Shown in pieces: positions 1 through 8,971 of a DNA stretch of 64,000 nucleotides. A program made the translations under genes and the position numbers. The stretch's first letter is position 1; each line of letters starts with the position of its first letter. Source of the stretch: Bradyrhizobium barranii subsp. barranii (GTDB taxonomy: Bacteria; Pseudomonadota; Alphaproteobacteria; Rhizobiales; Xanthobacteraceae). Below the pieces are notes generated by a model. It was not told the DNA's origin. It saw nothing but the letters and a program-made list of their open reading frames with translations, and searched no databases. The stretch spans positions 5,005,501 to 5,069,500 of the forward strand of contig NZ_CP086136.1 in assembly GCF_017565645.3 (NCBI RefSeq), given 5' to 3'.

Positions 1-854
1 GGCAGTTGAGCCTGCAGCGTACCAAGGGACGAATTGACCTGGTTCGCCAGATTCACGCCGTCAACGGTCAGATCCGCGGGCGCCATGCCCACAGTTCCGG
101 TTGAGGGCCGCGCAACGTTTGTACTCTGAGCGACCGTCTGCTCGGTCGGACGCTGAAGCGCATATATGGCAAGTCCGGCAACGATAACGAGCGCGGCGAG
201 CCAATATGGCCATTGCGTCCGGCCGGCGGCCATGGCGGCCTGGCTCGCGCCAGTAGCGCCGGAAACGCCGGCGATCCGGCTCCCTGTGGCGGCGGCAGTG
301 GCCATTCCACTGCGTGCCTTGTCGATCAGGCCCGCGGCGCCGAGTTGATCACTGAGGCCCGATGGAATCGCCGCCATGATCTGATCTTTCTGCGAGCGCA
401 GAAGCGATGCCAGTCCGTTTGCATCCATCCCGGCGTCATGCTGCTGCTTGCCGAGCATACCCAGGACCAGCGGCCCGACCACGGCGAGTAACGACTTGCC
501 GCCGCCATCGCCCATTCCCGCGAAACTCCCGATCGCCTGGGCCATGGTATCCATGGTTCGGCCTCCAAGCAGTCCGGACAACATGCTCGAACCCGTCTGA
601 GCCAGGTCCGGGGTGCCGGCGTTGCGCAACATATCCAAGGGATTGCTGCCTTGCTGTTGTGACAGCAGTTTTGACAGTTGACTGGCGCCGGCCGGGGTTC
701 CGACCAGATCCGACAGGCTGGCCAGTATGGTCGGGATGGCCGCTATTGCGGCCTTCTGCGTCGCGCTTCGGTCCATCCCAAGAAAGGAGGAAATCTGCGC
801 AATGACTTCAGGGGTCAGGAGCTGTTGTGCAGCTGAAATGAGATTGACGGCCAT
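1..854 (-). CDS. DUF937 family protein, cut by window start
   Basis: The reading frame begins at the ATG at 854, preceded by a GGAGAG ribosome-binding site, and runs without a stop off the left edge, so the C-terminus is missing. The first 150 or so residues are the alanine-, leucine- and glutamine-rich helical DUF937 repeat region (start MAVNLISAAQQLLTPEVI), including glycine-rich turns such as LLGGRTMDTMAQAIGSFAG. A single hydrophobic segment near residue 220 (YWLAALVIVAGLAIYAL) would anchor it in a membrane, with the visible C-terminal part outside. Proteins of this family often carry OmpA-like or LysM-like C-termini, but that part is not in view. Function unknown. Confidence 0.8.
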   Translation of the reverse strand, partial: MAVNLISAAQQLLTPEVIAQISSFLGMDRSATQKAAIAAIPTILASLSDLVGTPAGASQLSKLLSQQQGSNPLDMLRNAGTPDLAQTGSSMLSGLLGGRTMDTMAQAIGSFAGMGDGGGKSLLAVVGPLVLGMLGKQQHDAGMDANGLASLLRSQKDQIMAAIPSGLSDQLGAAGLIDKARSGMATAAATGSRIAGVSGATGASQAAMAAGRTQWPYWLAALVIVAGLAIYALQRPTEQTVAQSTNVARPSTGTVGMAPADLTVDGVNLANQVNSSLGTLQAQL

Positions 855-1589
855 GGCGGTCTCTCCACTACGTTGCAGGTCTGTTGGTTGCCCCCTAATT
901 CGCGAATTTGATGTGACAGGCGTCGATGGTTCCGAACGTCGCCTATCGCCCAAGTTGAGATTGCATCGATAATTCGACTCCTTGATCCAGATCAAAGGTC
1001 TTCGGTACAGGGCAAATGCGAAGAGTTCGGCGCGAGATATCCAGTGCGCTGCGGCCCATCAGGCGGACCTGGTTGAGAGGCATCGATGTTTCGCTGACGG
1101 GCCAGGATTGGCTATCGGCTCCGAGCACCGCAATGCCCGCTAGCGGGCATGATGACGCGCAGTGGGATTGTACCAGAAGACAATTGTTCGTCGCGCGGAC
1201 ATCCACGTTACTGGCAGTGCGCGGGTGGGCTGCGGTCCGCGCCTCGATGACGGTCCCGGAACCTCACACTCAACCCAAGTCCGGGGCCGTCGTTTGGATA
1301 ATCCAAATTGATCAGAAGGATCGTCGACCGCGTATCGAACTTCGCCAGTTTCTTGCTCGCAAGCCCTGGATGCGGGCGCGCGGCGCTAGCTTGCCCTCGC
1401 TGCGGATGTGAAGCCTCCCGCGAGAACGTTCAGCGGGGACGAGCTAGGGGATGCTCTCACCTGAATTGCGAGCAATGCGGAAAGACCAGTGATATTGCAG
1501 GATGGCGGCTGCAGGGTCTTTCCGAGCAAGGCTCTGGGCCACTTATCGGATGAGTTATGTCCGCCGGCCCGGGGCGAGCGCTGAGGCGC
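855..1589. other. intergenic region without a convincing gene
   Basis: No open frame here has both a plausible ribosome-binding site and recognisable protein content. A frame on the + strand from about 1308 to 1553 carries two CxxC-type pairs (CPRCGC and CEQCGK) spaced like a zinc ribbon, but its only start is TTG without a good ribosome-binding site. It may be a remnant. Confidence 0.4.
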
Positions 1590-1720
1590 CGATATGGGCG
1601 CGACGGAATCGTTCCCCGCTTTTGTCGAGCGACGACGCAGGAGCTATGAAGCGTCGCAAGGCGTCTCCTGTCTCCACATGAGCGGCGGTCGAACCGGAAA
1701 GCTGGATGATCCATTTGGAG
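1590..1720 (-). pseudogene. remnant of a PilZ-type gene 3' end
   Basis: Read on the minus strand, this stretch matches the 3' part of the intact PilZ gene at 3082-3438. The shared DNA includes the words for LLRRR, KA and ND and similar spacing. It carries an in-frame TAG just before LLRRR and has no N-terminal half. It looks like a decayed duplicate of the end of the neighbouring PilZ gene. The similarity was found by eye and no alignment score was computed. Confidence 0.5.
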
Positions 1721-1729
1721 GAGACGGCG

Positions 1730-1999
1730 ATGCGGATGCTCCGTTGGCTAATTCTGGGCAGTGCGGCGATCCTGGCGATCGCCTCGGCTACAGCCCAAAC
1801 TTACGATCCCGGCCATCCCGTCTGCCTTCAGAGATGGGAGTGGGGTGGCAGCACCTATTTCGAATGCACTTATACGTCATGGGATCAGTGCCGAGCGTCG
1901 GCGATCGGACTTTCCGCGATGTGCGTGGAGAACCCGTATTGGCAGCAACCGCAGGCGAGGCGATCAGGCGGCCGCTTGCGTTCATCAACCCCATATTGA
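1730..1999 (+). CDS. DUF3551 small secreted protein
   Basis: An 89-residue protein starting MRMLRWLILGSAAILAIA, with a signal peptide ending near ATAQ. The mature part has four cysteines in the pattern VCLQ...ECTYTS...QC...MCVENPYW, typical of the DUF3551 family common in Bradyrhizobium. The start at 1730 is chosen because TTTGGAGGAG lies just upstream; an earlier in-frame ATG at 1706 would disrupt the signal peptide. Function of the family is unknown; an extracytoplasmic location is inferred. Confidence 0.8.
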   Translation: MRMLRWLILGSAAILAIASATAQTYDPGHPVCLQRWEWGGSTYFECTYTSWDQCRASAIGLSAMCVENPYWQQPQARRSGGRLRSSTPY

Positions 2000-2052
2000 T
2001 GCGCCCGACGACAGTCTGCCAAGCGCAATTTTCGCGCGCAGCATTTCCGTTG

Positions 2053-3027
2053 CTATTCGATCACCTCGTCGGCTCGGGCGGACAGCGTCATGGGAATGTC
2101 GAGACCGAGGGCCTTGGCGGTCTTGAGGTTGATATTCAGGGTCACATCCGTCGTCTGCTGGACGGGAAGCTCCGCCGGACGGGCCCCTTTCAGAATGCGA
2201 TCAACATAGCTTGCAGCGCGTTGCCATAGTTTGAAAAGGTTGGCCGAGTACGACATCAGTCCTCCTCTCTGAGCCGAGTCGCGGAATGGATAGATCGCCG
2301 GCAAGCGCCGCTCTGCAGTGAACTCGATCAGGCGGGGAACGAGGGGTATCAGCGATGGATCGTCGGTGACGACGAGACCATCGAAGCCTCTCTCCCCAAG
2401 CGCGGCGAAGCTGTTGTCGATGTCCGCGCGCCGTATCGAGAGAGCCGTCAGCTCGATACCGAGACCGGGCGCCGCTTTCTGCATGAGTTCGACTTGGTTG
2501 GCGGTCGTCGGATTGTCAGGATTCCACAACACTGCGACTCGGTGCACTTTCGGTGCCGCCTCCTTCAGCAGTTCCACCCACTTGACACCGTATTCGCCCG
2601 AGAGCTGCGACAGCCCGGTGATATTGCCGCCTGGTCGGGCAAGGCTTGCCACAAGACCGGCTCTGACCGGATCTCCGCTCATGCAGACGATCGGCACCGT
2701 GGACGTTGCACGTTGCGCAGCCTGCGAAATTGGTGTGCCTGGAGTCACGAGAACATCGACGTTGAGCGTGAGGAGTTCAGCGATCAATGCGGGAACGCGC
2801 TCCGGCTCTCCGTCGGCGTAGCGTTCTTCGAGCAGCAGGTTGCGCCCCACGACATATCCCAGGTCCGCAAGTCCCTGACGGAAGCCGGTCTGGTAGTACA
2901 AGTCCGTCCCGCGAACGCCACCCCAGACATAGCCAACCCGCGGCACCGCGGGTTGCTGCGCGTGGGCCGCGAGGGGCATGACGGTCACCGCAGCGCCGAG
3001 AAGCGCGACAAAATTGCGGCGTTTCAT
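2053..3027 (-). CDS. ABC transporter substrate-binding protein (TrpX/ABC_sub_bind family)
   Basis: A 324-residue protein with a Tat/Sec-like leader (MKRRNFVALLGAAVTVMPLAAHAQQ) followed by the periplasmic-binding fold of the ABC_sub_bind (PF04392) family. Recognisable words are RVGYVWGG, LGYVVGRN, DVLVTPGTP, RPGGNITGLS and VVTDDPSL. These proteins bind small ligands in the periplasm, and rhizobia carry many as orphans. No permease or ATPase gene is next to it, so its transport partner and ligand are unknown. A GAGGTGA ribosome-binding site precedes the ATG at 3027. Confidence 0.87.
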   Translation of the reverse strand: MKRRNFVALLGAAVTVMPLAAHAQQPAVPRVGYVWGGVRGTDLYYQTGFRQGLADLGYVVGRNLLLEERYADGEPERVPALIAELLTLNVDVLVTPGTPISQAAQRATSTVPIVCMSGDPVRAGLVASLARPGGNITGLSQLSGEYGVKWVELLKEAAPKVHRVAVLWNPDNPTTANQVELMQKAAPGLGIELTALSIRRADIDNSFAALGERGFDGLVVTDDPSLIPLVPRLIEFTAERRLPAIYPFRDSAQRGGLMSYSANLFKLWQRAASYVDRILKGARPAELPVQQTTDVTLNINLKTAKALGLDIPMTLSARADEVIE

Positions 3028-3081
3028 TCGGTCACCTCGCGACGCCCTACCGCTGCAATATGCACCCGCGCGGGCGAGGAG

Positions 3082-3438
3082 TCAGGTCGATACTTCCGGG
3101 CTAAAGACCCCGCCGCGGCACACGAGCCGGCGATCAAGTCGCACCACATTTGCGGGCGCGCCGGAATCGTTCGCTGCCTTTGGCGCGCGACGACGCAGGA
3201 GGAATAAAACGCCGCAGAGCGTCTCCTTTTTCCATACGACGCGGCAGTAGAAAATTCCGGAATGACCGTCGAACGACAACACAAACTCGTCGGCAAATAC
3301 GTAGTACGGCGTGGAAATGCGGGCACCCAAGGCGTTGATATCGCGCACCAGGCACGGATGAGTCCCGTGAATTTCACCAAACGATAGCCGCGCGGCCCGG
3401 TTGATCGGTATGCGCTTCATTGCACGACGTTCGATCAT
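3082..3438 (-). CDS. PilZ domain protein
   Basis: The N-terminus MIERRAMKRIPINRAARLSF has the basic RRAMKR and R-x3-R arrangement that starts PilZ domains. It is followed by CLVRDINALGARI (the D/NxSxxG-like loop) and FYCRVVWKKETLCGVLF, the closing beta strands. PilZ domains bind cyclic di-GMP and pass the signal to partners. The start at 3438 is preferred over an upstream ATG at 3483 because GGGAGC lies correctly in front. A decayed partial copy of its 3' end lies near 1590-1720. The protein has about 118 residues and no other domain. Confidence 0.75.
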   Translation of the reverse strand: MIERRAMKRIPINRAARLSFGEIHGTHPCLVRDINALGARISTPYYVFADEFVLSFDGHSGIFYCRVVWKKETLCGVLFLLRRRAPKAANDSGAPANVVRLDRRLVCRGGVFSPEVST

Positions 3439-3760
3439 GGCGAGATGCTCCCAATGAAAGACGATCGCACTCGACGAAGTCACTTTCCCGGTCCCGCCGA
3501 TATCCGGAAAACGGCAATTCCCGCACGTTGATCTGTGCGGCTCACGCTAACAAGCAGCGTTGTTGTCTTATTAAAATTGGATCGAATTGGTGGTTAATTC
3601 GAACGGCTTGACGACGATGTTACCAGAGGACGTTCGTGCTTTCGACTTGGCCCGGCCATCTGATCTGTGCCGCACGGACACACATATGTGGATGCCCGGG
3701 ACAGGCCCGGGCACGACGGAGTTGCAGAGTGTCCGTGCAGCAGTGGCGAACCAGCAGCGA

Positions 3761-4009
3761 TCAGGCGCCGACCTCGCACTTCTTCATGAAGCTGTTCTTG
3801 GCGGCACCGGCGAGTGGCTTGCCGTCGGCGCTGACGGCCTTGGGCGTGCAAGCGTCGGCCTTGCACTTCTTCATGAACGAGGTCTTGGCGGCGCCGGCGA
3901 GCGCCTTGCCGTCCTTGCCGACCGCCTTGCTCTCGCAGGTGTCGTCCGCGAGGGCCGAGCCCGCTGCAAAGGTGGCGACGATCGCTGCGAGAAAAATCCG
4001 CTTCATCAT
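3761..4009 (-). CDS. small periplasmic PsiF-like repeat protein
   Basis: An 82-residue precursor with a signal peptide (MMKRIFLAAIVATFAAGSALA) and two tandem copies of a C-x2-KAV-x-KDGKxLAGAAKxSFMKKC motif. The repeat resembles the PsiF repeat (PF07769: C, KxLxGxxRxxFMxxC), seen in phosphate-starvation-inducible proteins of unknown function. Each repeat brings a pair of cysteines, suggesting disulfide bonds in the periplasm. GGGAGACACC precedes the start. No phosphate regulon gene is adjacent, so phosphate control is only inferred from the family. Confidence 0.72.
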   Translation of the reverse strand: MMKRIFLAAIVATFAAGSALADDTCESKAVGKDGKALAGAAKTSFMKKCKADACTPKAVSADGKPLAGAAKNSFMKKCEVGA

Positions 4010-4125
4010 GGGTGTCTCCCTAGGACAAAATTACCAAGCGGATTGGAACCGCGAATCGTGGCGCAATCAAGCAGGATCGATGCGCGCCACGACCGATGTC
4101 GCGGATTTTTCCATTCATCTGCGGT

Positions 4126-5088
4126 TCAGATTCCGCGCGCGAGCAGTGTCTTGAAATCGGCCCGTGCGCGTTGCGCCTCGGCCTTCGCGGCCGCGGAAGC
4201 ATCGCCAAGGCCGAAATAGCCGTGGATCAGGCCGGGGCCCTCATGGTGCTTGACGCGGACGCCGGCGGCCTCCAGCGCCCGTGCATAGGCCGCGCCTTCG
4301 TCGCGCAACGGATCGAACCATGCGGTGGTGACGATCGCGGGCGCGAGCCCTTTGAGCGAAGCGGCGCGGAGCGGCGAGACCCGCCAGTCGGCGGCATCCT
4401 TGGGATCGGCGAGATAGTGGCCGCAAAACCATTCCATCGTCGCGCGTGTCAGAAAATAGCCGTCGGCATTCTCGGTGCGTGACGGATAGGGCGCGTTCTC
4501 GCGCGCATCCGCGTAGCCCCCGACGACGTCGGTCACGGGATAGACCAGCAATTGTGCGGCCAGCTTGATGCCGGTATCGCGGCAGGCGATTGCCGTGGCG
4601 GCTGCGAGATTTCCGCCGGCGCTGTCGCCGGCAACGCCGAGACGCTTTGCGTCGCCGCCAAATTCCGCGACGCGGTTGAAGATGTCACTTGCGGCGGCGA
4701 ACGCGTCCTCGAAGGCGCCGGGAAAGCGCGTTTCCGGCGGGCGCCGATAATCGACGGAGACGACGACCGCGCCGGTCTCGATCGCGAGATTGCGCGCTTG
4801 CCGGTCGTGGGTTTCGAGATCGCCCGCGACCCAGCCGCCGCCGTGGAAGAAGACCACGGTTGGCGCAGGATTGGGGCCGACGCGATAGACACGTGCATCG
4901 AGCGCCCCGGCGCCGCCTTTCACCTTGATATCCTGCACCGTGTCGACGGGGGGCGGCGGCACATCCGCACGCGAGGCAGCCAGTGCGCGCAAGGCATCGC
5001 GCGCGCTCTGTGGCGTCATCGTGGTGGGATCGCGCAGCGGCAGCAGCGGAATGATCTGGGCGATGACGGGATCGAGCGGTGCGGGCAT
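4126..5088 (-). CDS. alpha/beta hydrolase, HSL-type esterase
   Basis: The sequence has the hormone-sensitive-lipase fold signatures: VVFFHGGGWVAGD (oxyanion HGGGW), GVAGDSAGGNLAAA (nucleophile elbow, catalytic Ser in GDSAGG), AWFDPLRDEG (catalytic Asp) and HHEGPGLIHGY (catalytic His in LIHG). It should hydrolyse short-chain esters in the cytoplasm. The start at 5088 (MPAPLDPVIAQ) is chosen because GCGAGGACC precedes it; this gives about 320 residues, normal for the family. It is divergent from the nitroreductase gene, so the 5089-5213 gap probably holds both promoters. Confidence 0.9.
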   Translation of the reverse strand: MPAPLDPVIAQIIPLLPLRDPTTMTPQSARDALRALAASRADVPPPPVDTVQDIKVKGGAGALDARVYRVGPNPAPTVVFFHGGGWVAGDLETHDRQARNLAIETGAVVVSVDYRRPPETRFPGAFEDAFAAASDIFNRVAEFGGDAKRLGVAGDSAGGNLAAATAIACRDTGIKLAAQLLVYPVTDVVGGYADARENAPYPSRTENADGYFLTRATMEWFCGHYLADPKDAADWRVSPLRAASLKGLAPAIVTTAWFDPLRDEGAAYARALEAAGVRVKHHEGPGLIHGYFGLGDASAAAKAEAQRARADFKTLLARGI

Positions 5089-5213
5089 TTGCAGGTCCTC
5101 GCTGGGTTCTTGGTCTTGCTTACGGGGTAGCATAGATTTGGCGTACCGCATCGGCAACCGGTTACGCGTTACAATTGCAATGCCGCGGAATGAACGGTCA
5201 GGGAGGTCAAGAG

Positions 5214-5891
5214 TTGGAATTCGAAACGCTGGTCCAGTCGCGCCGCAGCGTGCGCGGTTTCAAGCAGCAGCCGGTGCCGCGCGCGGTGATCGAGGCGATC
5301 ATCGGGAGCGCCAAGCGCGCGCCGTCGTCGATGAACACCCAGCCCTGGCATGTGCATGTGCTCACAGGCCCTCCGCTTGAAGAGCTGCGCCGCCGCAACA
5401 TGGAGGAGATGGTCGGCGGCGCCAAGGTCAAGCGCGACATCATCAGCCACGGCGAGTACCAGGGCATTCATCGCACCCGGCAGGTCGACATCGCCAAGAA
5501 GCTGTTCGGCGCGATGGGGATCGCGCGCGACGACAAGCCGATGCGGCAGGACTGGGTGCTGCGCGGCTTCCGCCAATTCGACGCGCCGGTCTCGCTGGTG
5601 CTGACCTATGACCGCGTGCTGGATCCCGGCGCGGTCTGCCATTTCGATCTCGGCGCGCTCTGCTACGGCATCGTGCTCGCGGCCTGGGACCGCGGTCTCG
5701 GTTCGGTGATCAACGGGCAGGGCATCATGCGCTCCGACATCGTGCGCGAGGTCGCGAAGATTCCGGAAGACGAAGTCATCATGACATGTGTGGCGATGGG
5801 GTATCCCGACGACAGCTTCGCCGCGAACGCCGTGCGCTCCGATCGCGAGGGCAACGACGATTTCGTGCGTTATGTCGGCTTTGCCGACTAG
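5214..5891 (+). CDS. nitroreductase family protein
   Basis: An FMN-dependent nitroreductase-fold protein. The N-terminal SRRSVRGFKQQPVP and APSSMNTQPWH motifs bind FMN, and the C-terminal half has LGALCYGIVLAAWDRGLGS and MGYPDDSFAAN, typical of the NfnB/nitrobenzoate-reductase group. A TTG start at 5214 is preferred over the ATG at 5175: GGGAGG sits eight bases before it and the resulting N-terminus (MEFETLVQSRRS) matches the family. The protein has about 225 residues. It should reduce nitroaromatic or quinone substrates with NAD(P)H; the physiological substrate is unknown. Confidence 0.88.
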   Translation: MEFETLVQSRRSVRGFKQQPVPRAVIEAIIGSAKRAPSSMNTQPWHVHVLTGPPLEELRRRNMEEMVGGAKVKRDIISHGEYQGIHRTRQVDIAKKLFGAMGIARDDKPMRQDWVLRGFRQFDAPVSLVLTYDRVLDPGAVCHFDLGALCYGIVLAAWDRGLGSVINGQGIMRSDIVREVAKIPEDEVIMTCVAMGYPDDSFAANAVRSDREGNDDFVRYVGFAD

Positions 5892-6090
5892 CGCGAGAAG
5901 TCACTGATGCGCACAGCCGGCTGACGCTGCGAGCCGACTAACGCGGAGCCGGCTGAGGTGGAGGAGGGGAGATTATTCTCTCGTCGATTTTTTTTTGATG
6001 CCGAGCCGTTGGTGGCCTCTTGCAATCTCGATCGCGCGGGAGGAACAATACGCGGAGTGAAAGGTTTGTTGCTGGCGCGAGGGAATCGAC

Positions 6091-6294
6091 ATGCGGCGGC
6101 TGGCTAGCCTGGTTCGACGGTTCTTCGGTCCGCGACAGCGGTATCCGATTGATGATGATCCAAATCTGCCCTTCACACCCGATGAGCTCGGCAAGCTGAT
6201 CCGGAGTGGCAGACGCGAGGACATGAAGCTGCTTGCGGAAGGACTGGCCTCCCAGTCGATTCCGCACCGCGCCAAATACCGGGCCACGCACTAA
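6091..6294 (+). CDS. small hypothetical protein
   Basis: A 67-residue basic protein, MRRLASLVRRFFGP..., ending ASQSIPHRAKYRATH. It carries no known motif. The N-terminus may form an amphipathic, membrane-associating helix (RRLASLVRRFFG). A weak GAGGGAA lies upstream. Coding status is supported by reasonable composition only. Confidence 0.45.
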   Translation: MRRLASLVRRFFGPRQRYPIDDDPNLPFTPDELGKLIRSGRREDMKLLAEGLASQSIPHRAKYRATH

Positions 6295-6343
6295 GCGCGG
6301 TTCGTGACGAGGTCCTCGCTGCGGGATCGCCCAGCTTGCGCGG

Positions 6344-7465
6344 TCATCGCGTGAGCGCAACCTCCTTGAACGAGGTTACGAGGGCCTTCTCGAGCTTTCC
6401 GGTCATCCCGCAAAGAATGTTGTAGGCCTCGGTGCGCGGCATCGTCGGCTTGTAGTGCCGGTGTTCGATCAGCGCGGCGAAGATGTCCGAGATCGTCAGA
6501 ATGCGGACGATGTCGTTGATGCTCTCGCCGCACAGCGCGTCGGGATAACCGCTTCCGTCGAGATATTCGTGATGATGCCGCACGGCGTCGAGAATCTCGG
6601 GCGAGATTTTCTCGTGATCCTTCAGAAACTCGTAACCCGCCGCCGGATGCTTCTCGATCATGGCGCGTTCGTCGGTGTCGAGGCGGCCGGGCTTGTCGAG
6701 GATCGCAAGCGGAATCTGCGCCTTGCCGATGTCGTGGAACATGGCTGCGGAATACAGCCGCTCGAGATCGGTTCGCCCGACGCCGAGGCTCAGTCCGAAG
6801 TCGATCGCCACGCCGGTCACGAGCAGGCAATGCTGGTAGGTTCCCTCATGGTGACGCCGCACGGTGGCAAGCCATTCGGACAGGCCGTGCTCGGTGATGC
6901 GGTCGGCGATCCTACGGCCCGCTTCCTTCGTGCCGTCGACGTCGAGGGGCTCGCCGAGCGTGACGGCCGTGAACATCGAAGCGATGGCGGTCGCCGCGGT
7001 CTCGACGGCGTTGTCCGGTTGGGCTGCGTCGCTTGAGCCAGCAGAGGCCGGCTCGGCCGGGTCAGCCAGCGCTGCCAGCAGCTTGCTCTTGTTGAGAGCC
7101 CCGGGAAGAACGAGGGTGGCGCCGAGGGCGTAGGCCTGCGAGATGCCGACGTGAGACGAGTGCTCGACGAGGAAGATGCGCTTTGTGGCTTTCGCCAGCT
7201 TGCCGGCGCGCTTCTTGATGGCCGCGATGGTGCCGACGTCACGCAGCTCCGCGCGAACCACGACCGCGAATGGCACTTGTGACAGCCTGGCTTCCGCATC
7301 GAGTCGTTCGCCGGCGACGGTAAATTGCCGTTCGAGGGCCGAGCAGACGCCCGCCAGCTTGTCGGACGAATCGGCCAGCACATGCACAAACGGGCGAACC
7401 GCTTCCGTCGTTCGGACGCCGCCGTCATTTTTGGCGGGGCTGGATATGGTTCGGGCACTCTGCAC
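6344..7465 (-). CDS. HD-GYP domain protein (c-di-GMP phosphodiesterase type)
   Basis: The C-terminal half carries HDIGK (about residue 240) and HHEYLDGSGYP, the two signatures of HD-GYP phosphodiesterases that degrade cyclic di-GMP. The N-terminal part (HVLADSSDKLAGVCSALE...VLPGALNKSKLLAAL) has the look of a degenerate receiver-like domain. A GTG start at 7465 is proposed, giving about 373 residues; no good ATG exists without running into the PilZ gene upstream. It is the last gene of a three-gene leftward operon with a PilZ protein and a DUF2336 protein, which supports a second-messenger role. Confidence 0.85.
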   Translation of the reverse strand: MQSARTISSPAKNDGGVRTTEAVRPFVHVLADSSDKLAGVCSALERQFTVAGERLDAEARLSQVPFAVVVRAELRDVGTIAAIKKRAGKLAKATKRIFLVEHSSHVGISQAYALGATLVLPGALNKSKLLAALADPAEPASAGSSDAAQPDNAVETAATAIASMFTAVTLGEPLDVDGTKEAGRRIADRITEHGLSEWLATVRRHHEGTYQHCLLVTGVAIDFGLSLGVGRTDLERLYSAAMFHDIGKAQIPLAILDKPGRLDTDERAMIEKHPAAGYEFLKDHEKISPEILDAVRHHHEYLDGSGYPDALCGESINDIVRILTISDIFAALIEHRHYKPTMPRTEAYNILCGMTGKLEKALVTSFKEVALTR

Positions 7466-7514
7466 GGCGGACCGGACTATGATGACATTGAATGAGCTCG
7501 ATGAATTCTGGAGC

Positions 7515-7847
7515 CTATTTGCTCGGCGTGGAGTTTGGCGCGGCGGCCGCCTTTGCGCTCGCCGGCTTCTTCTTGCCGTCTGCGGTGATGAAGTGCACGC
7601 CGGCCATGGTGCCGTCGATCCACACCAATTCGCACCGCCGGTAGGCAAGCCCCGTCGACGACAGCAGCATGAAGAATTCCTTGGCCTGGAGCACGTCGAG
7701 CGTCCCTTCGACCTCGATCTTGGCGCCACTTTGCGACACGTCGAGCAGGAAGCAACTGCGTCGCCAGGTGCCGTCGGAGCCCATCAGATTGACGGCCTGC
7801 TTGTGATCCATCCGTACGCGAAGCGCCTTTCGACCGTCGAACCTCAT
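7515..7847 (-). CDS. PilZ domain protein
   Basis: A 110-residue protein starting MRFDGRKALRVRMD, with the PilZ basic N-terminal motif, then CFLLDVSQSGAKIEVEG (the DxSxxGxxI core) and the beta-barrel end CELVWIDGTMAGVHF. It should bind cyclic di-GMP. Its ATG overlaps the stop of the DUF2336 gene (ATGA at 7847-7844), so the two are translationally coupled, and the HD-GYP gene follows 49 bases downstream. The short alanine- and lysine-rich tail looks disordered. Confidence 0.85.
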   Translation of the reverse strand: MRFDGRKALRVRMDHKQAVNLMGSDGTWRRSCFLLDVSQSGAKIEVEGTLDVLQAKEFFMLLSSTGLAYRRCELVWIDGTMAGVHFITADGKKKPASAKAAAAPNSTPSK

Positions 7848-8971
7848 CGGCTAACCCCCATTTTTGTGCCGCGATGTCCCGCATCGCTTGGGTTGGCACT
7901 CGCTGCAATTTCCCCCCAGCGCACTGTCCATTGGCTGGTCGACAAGAGAAGCGTTTCGAAAATCTGCTGCGCCCGTTCGCGCTCGACGAAGGAGAGCCGT
8001 GAGCCGCTGCGGTTGCTCAGGATCGCAAGCGTAGTAGCCCAGTTCAGCCGTGCGGCCCGGCAGGCCATGACGAGGCCCTCGCAATCGTCATCGGTCATGA
8101 CATGCTCCACGATCTCGATCGGGGCGCCGGAGAGCACCGAGAGCGCCGTGAACAGATTGGCCGTCTCGCCGCGGATCGTGAAGCGGTTGACGGTGGAATC
8201 GTTGAGCTTGCCGACGCGGCTGAGGGCGACGATCTCCGGCCTCGCGCTCGCATAGTCGGCCGGGCAGGGCAGCTTGGGCGGAACCGGCGCGGCGTGTTGC
8301 GCGGGCGGAATGGTGGATGCGTTGGCCTTTGCCGGCGCCTTCGGGGCCGGCGCCTTCTGGGAGAGCAGCTTCCGGACGACCAGGTCGGGCGTGCCGGGCC
8401 GCAGCACCAGCGCCTTGGCAATCTCGCCGTCCGGATCGGCCCTGGCGATCAGCGCGGCGTAAGCTGCCTCGGAGAATTGGGTTCCCGGGTTCTTAATCAG
8501 CGCGAGGCAGATCGGGCCGCCGCGTTTGATCAGCGCCTCGGTCACTTCAGGCTCGATCGAGTTGCGCGCGGCGATCGCGCGTTGGTGCCGCTCGCCGCAC
8601 GAGGCCGCGATCGCCGCGAGATCGGTGGCGGAGACTGCCTGCGATTTGAGGAGGACTGGACAGGCCACGTCAGGGTCGTCGTGTGAGGCAAGGCGCTGCA
8701 ATGTCTCGGGCGGCGCCACCTTGAGCTCGGCAAGCGCCGTGCTGAGTTGGACGAGCGACTTGGCCTCGACGCGTTCCGTCAATCGCAGCAGAGCGCCGTC
8801 AACCACGCCAGCGAGCAATTCCTGAGGTCGATCGCGGCTACCGGTGAGCAACTGCACAATGCCGGATAGGATGCGTGCACAGCGGTCCGGCGGGCACGTA
8901 GCGACCGCCTGTTCCAGCTCAACCAGAATATCAGCAGGCAAATTTGCCATCATGGCAGGGGCCTGACTCAA
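7844..8971 (-). CDS. DUF2336 domain protein
   Basis: A 375-residue protein built of HEAT-like helical repeats, for example LVQLSTALAELKVAPPETLQRLASHDDPDVACPVL. This is characteristic of DUF2336, an alphaproteobacterial family of unknown function, with a proline/alanine-rich linker near residue 225. It begins the leftward operon with PilZ and HD-GYP genes and overlaps the PilZ start by four bases. The context suggests a part in cyclic di-GMP signalling; that is inference. Confidence 0.82.
   Translation of the reverse strand: MSQAPAMMANLPADILVELEQAVATCPPDRCARILSGIVQLLTGSRDRPQELLAGVVDGALLRLTERVEAKSLVQLSTALAELKVAPPETLQRLASHDDPDVACPVLLKSQAVSATDLAAIAASCGERHQRAIAARNSIEPEVTEALIKRGGPICLALIKNPGTQFSEAAYAALIARADPDGEIAKALVLRPGTPDLVVRKLLSQKAPAPKAPAKANASTIPPAQHAAPVPPKLPCPADYASARPEIVALSRVGKLNDSTVNRFTIRGETANLFTALSVLSGAPIEIVEHVMTDDDCEGLVMACRAARLNWATTLAILSNRSGSRLSFVERERAQQIFETLLLSTSQWTVRWGEIAASANPSDAGHRGTKMGVSR

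Noticed and set aside
943..1206. Leftward 87-residue frame
   Set aside because: No signal, motif or ribosome-binding site; composition looks like random high-GC sequence.
1308..1553. Possible zinc-ribbon protein (CPRCGC and CEQCGK)
   Set aside because: Only a TTG start, no ribosome-binding site and no recognisable family; too weak for a feature.
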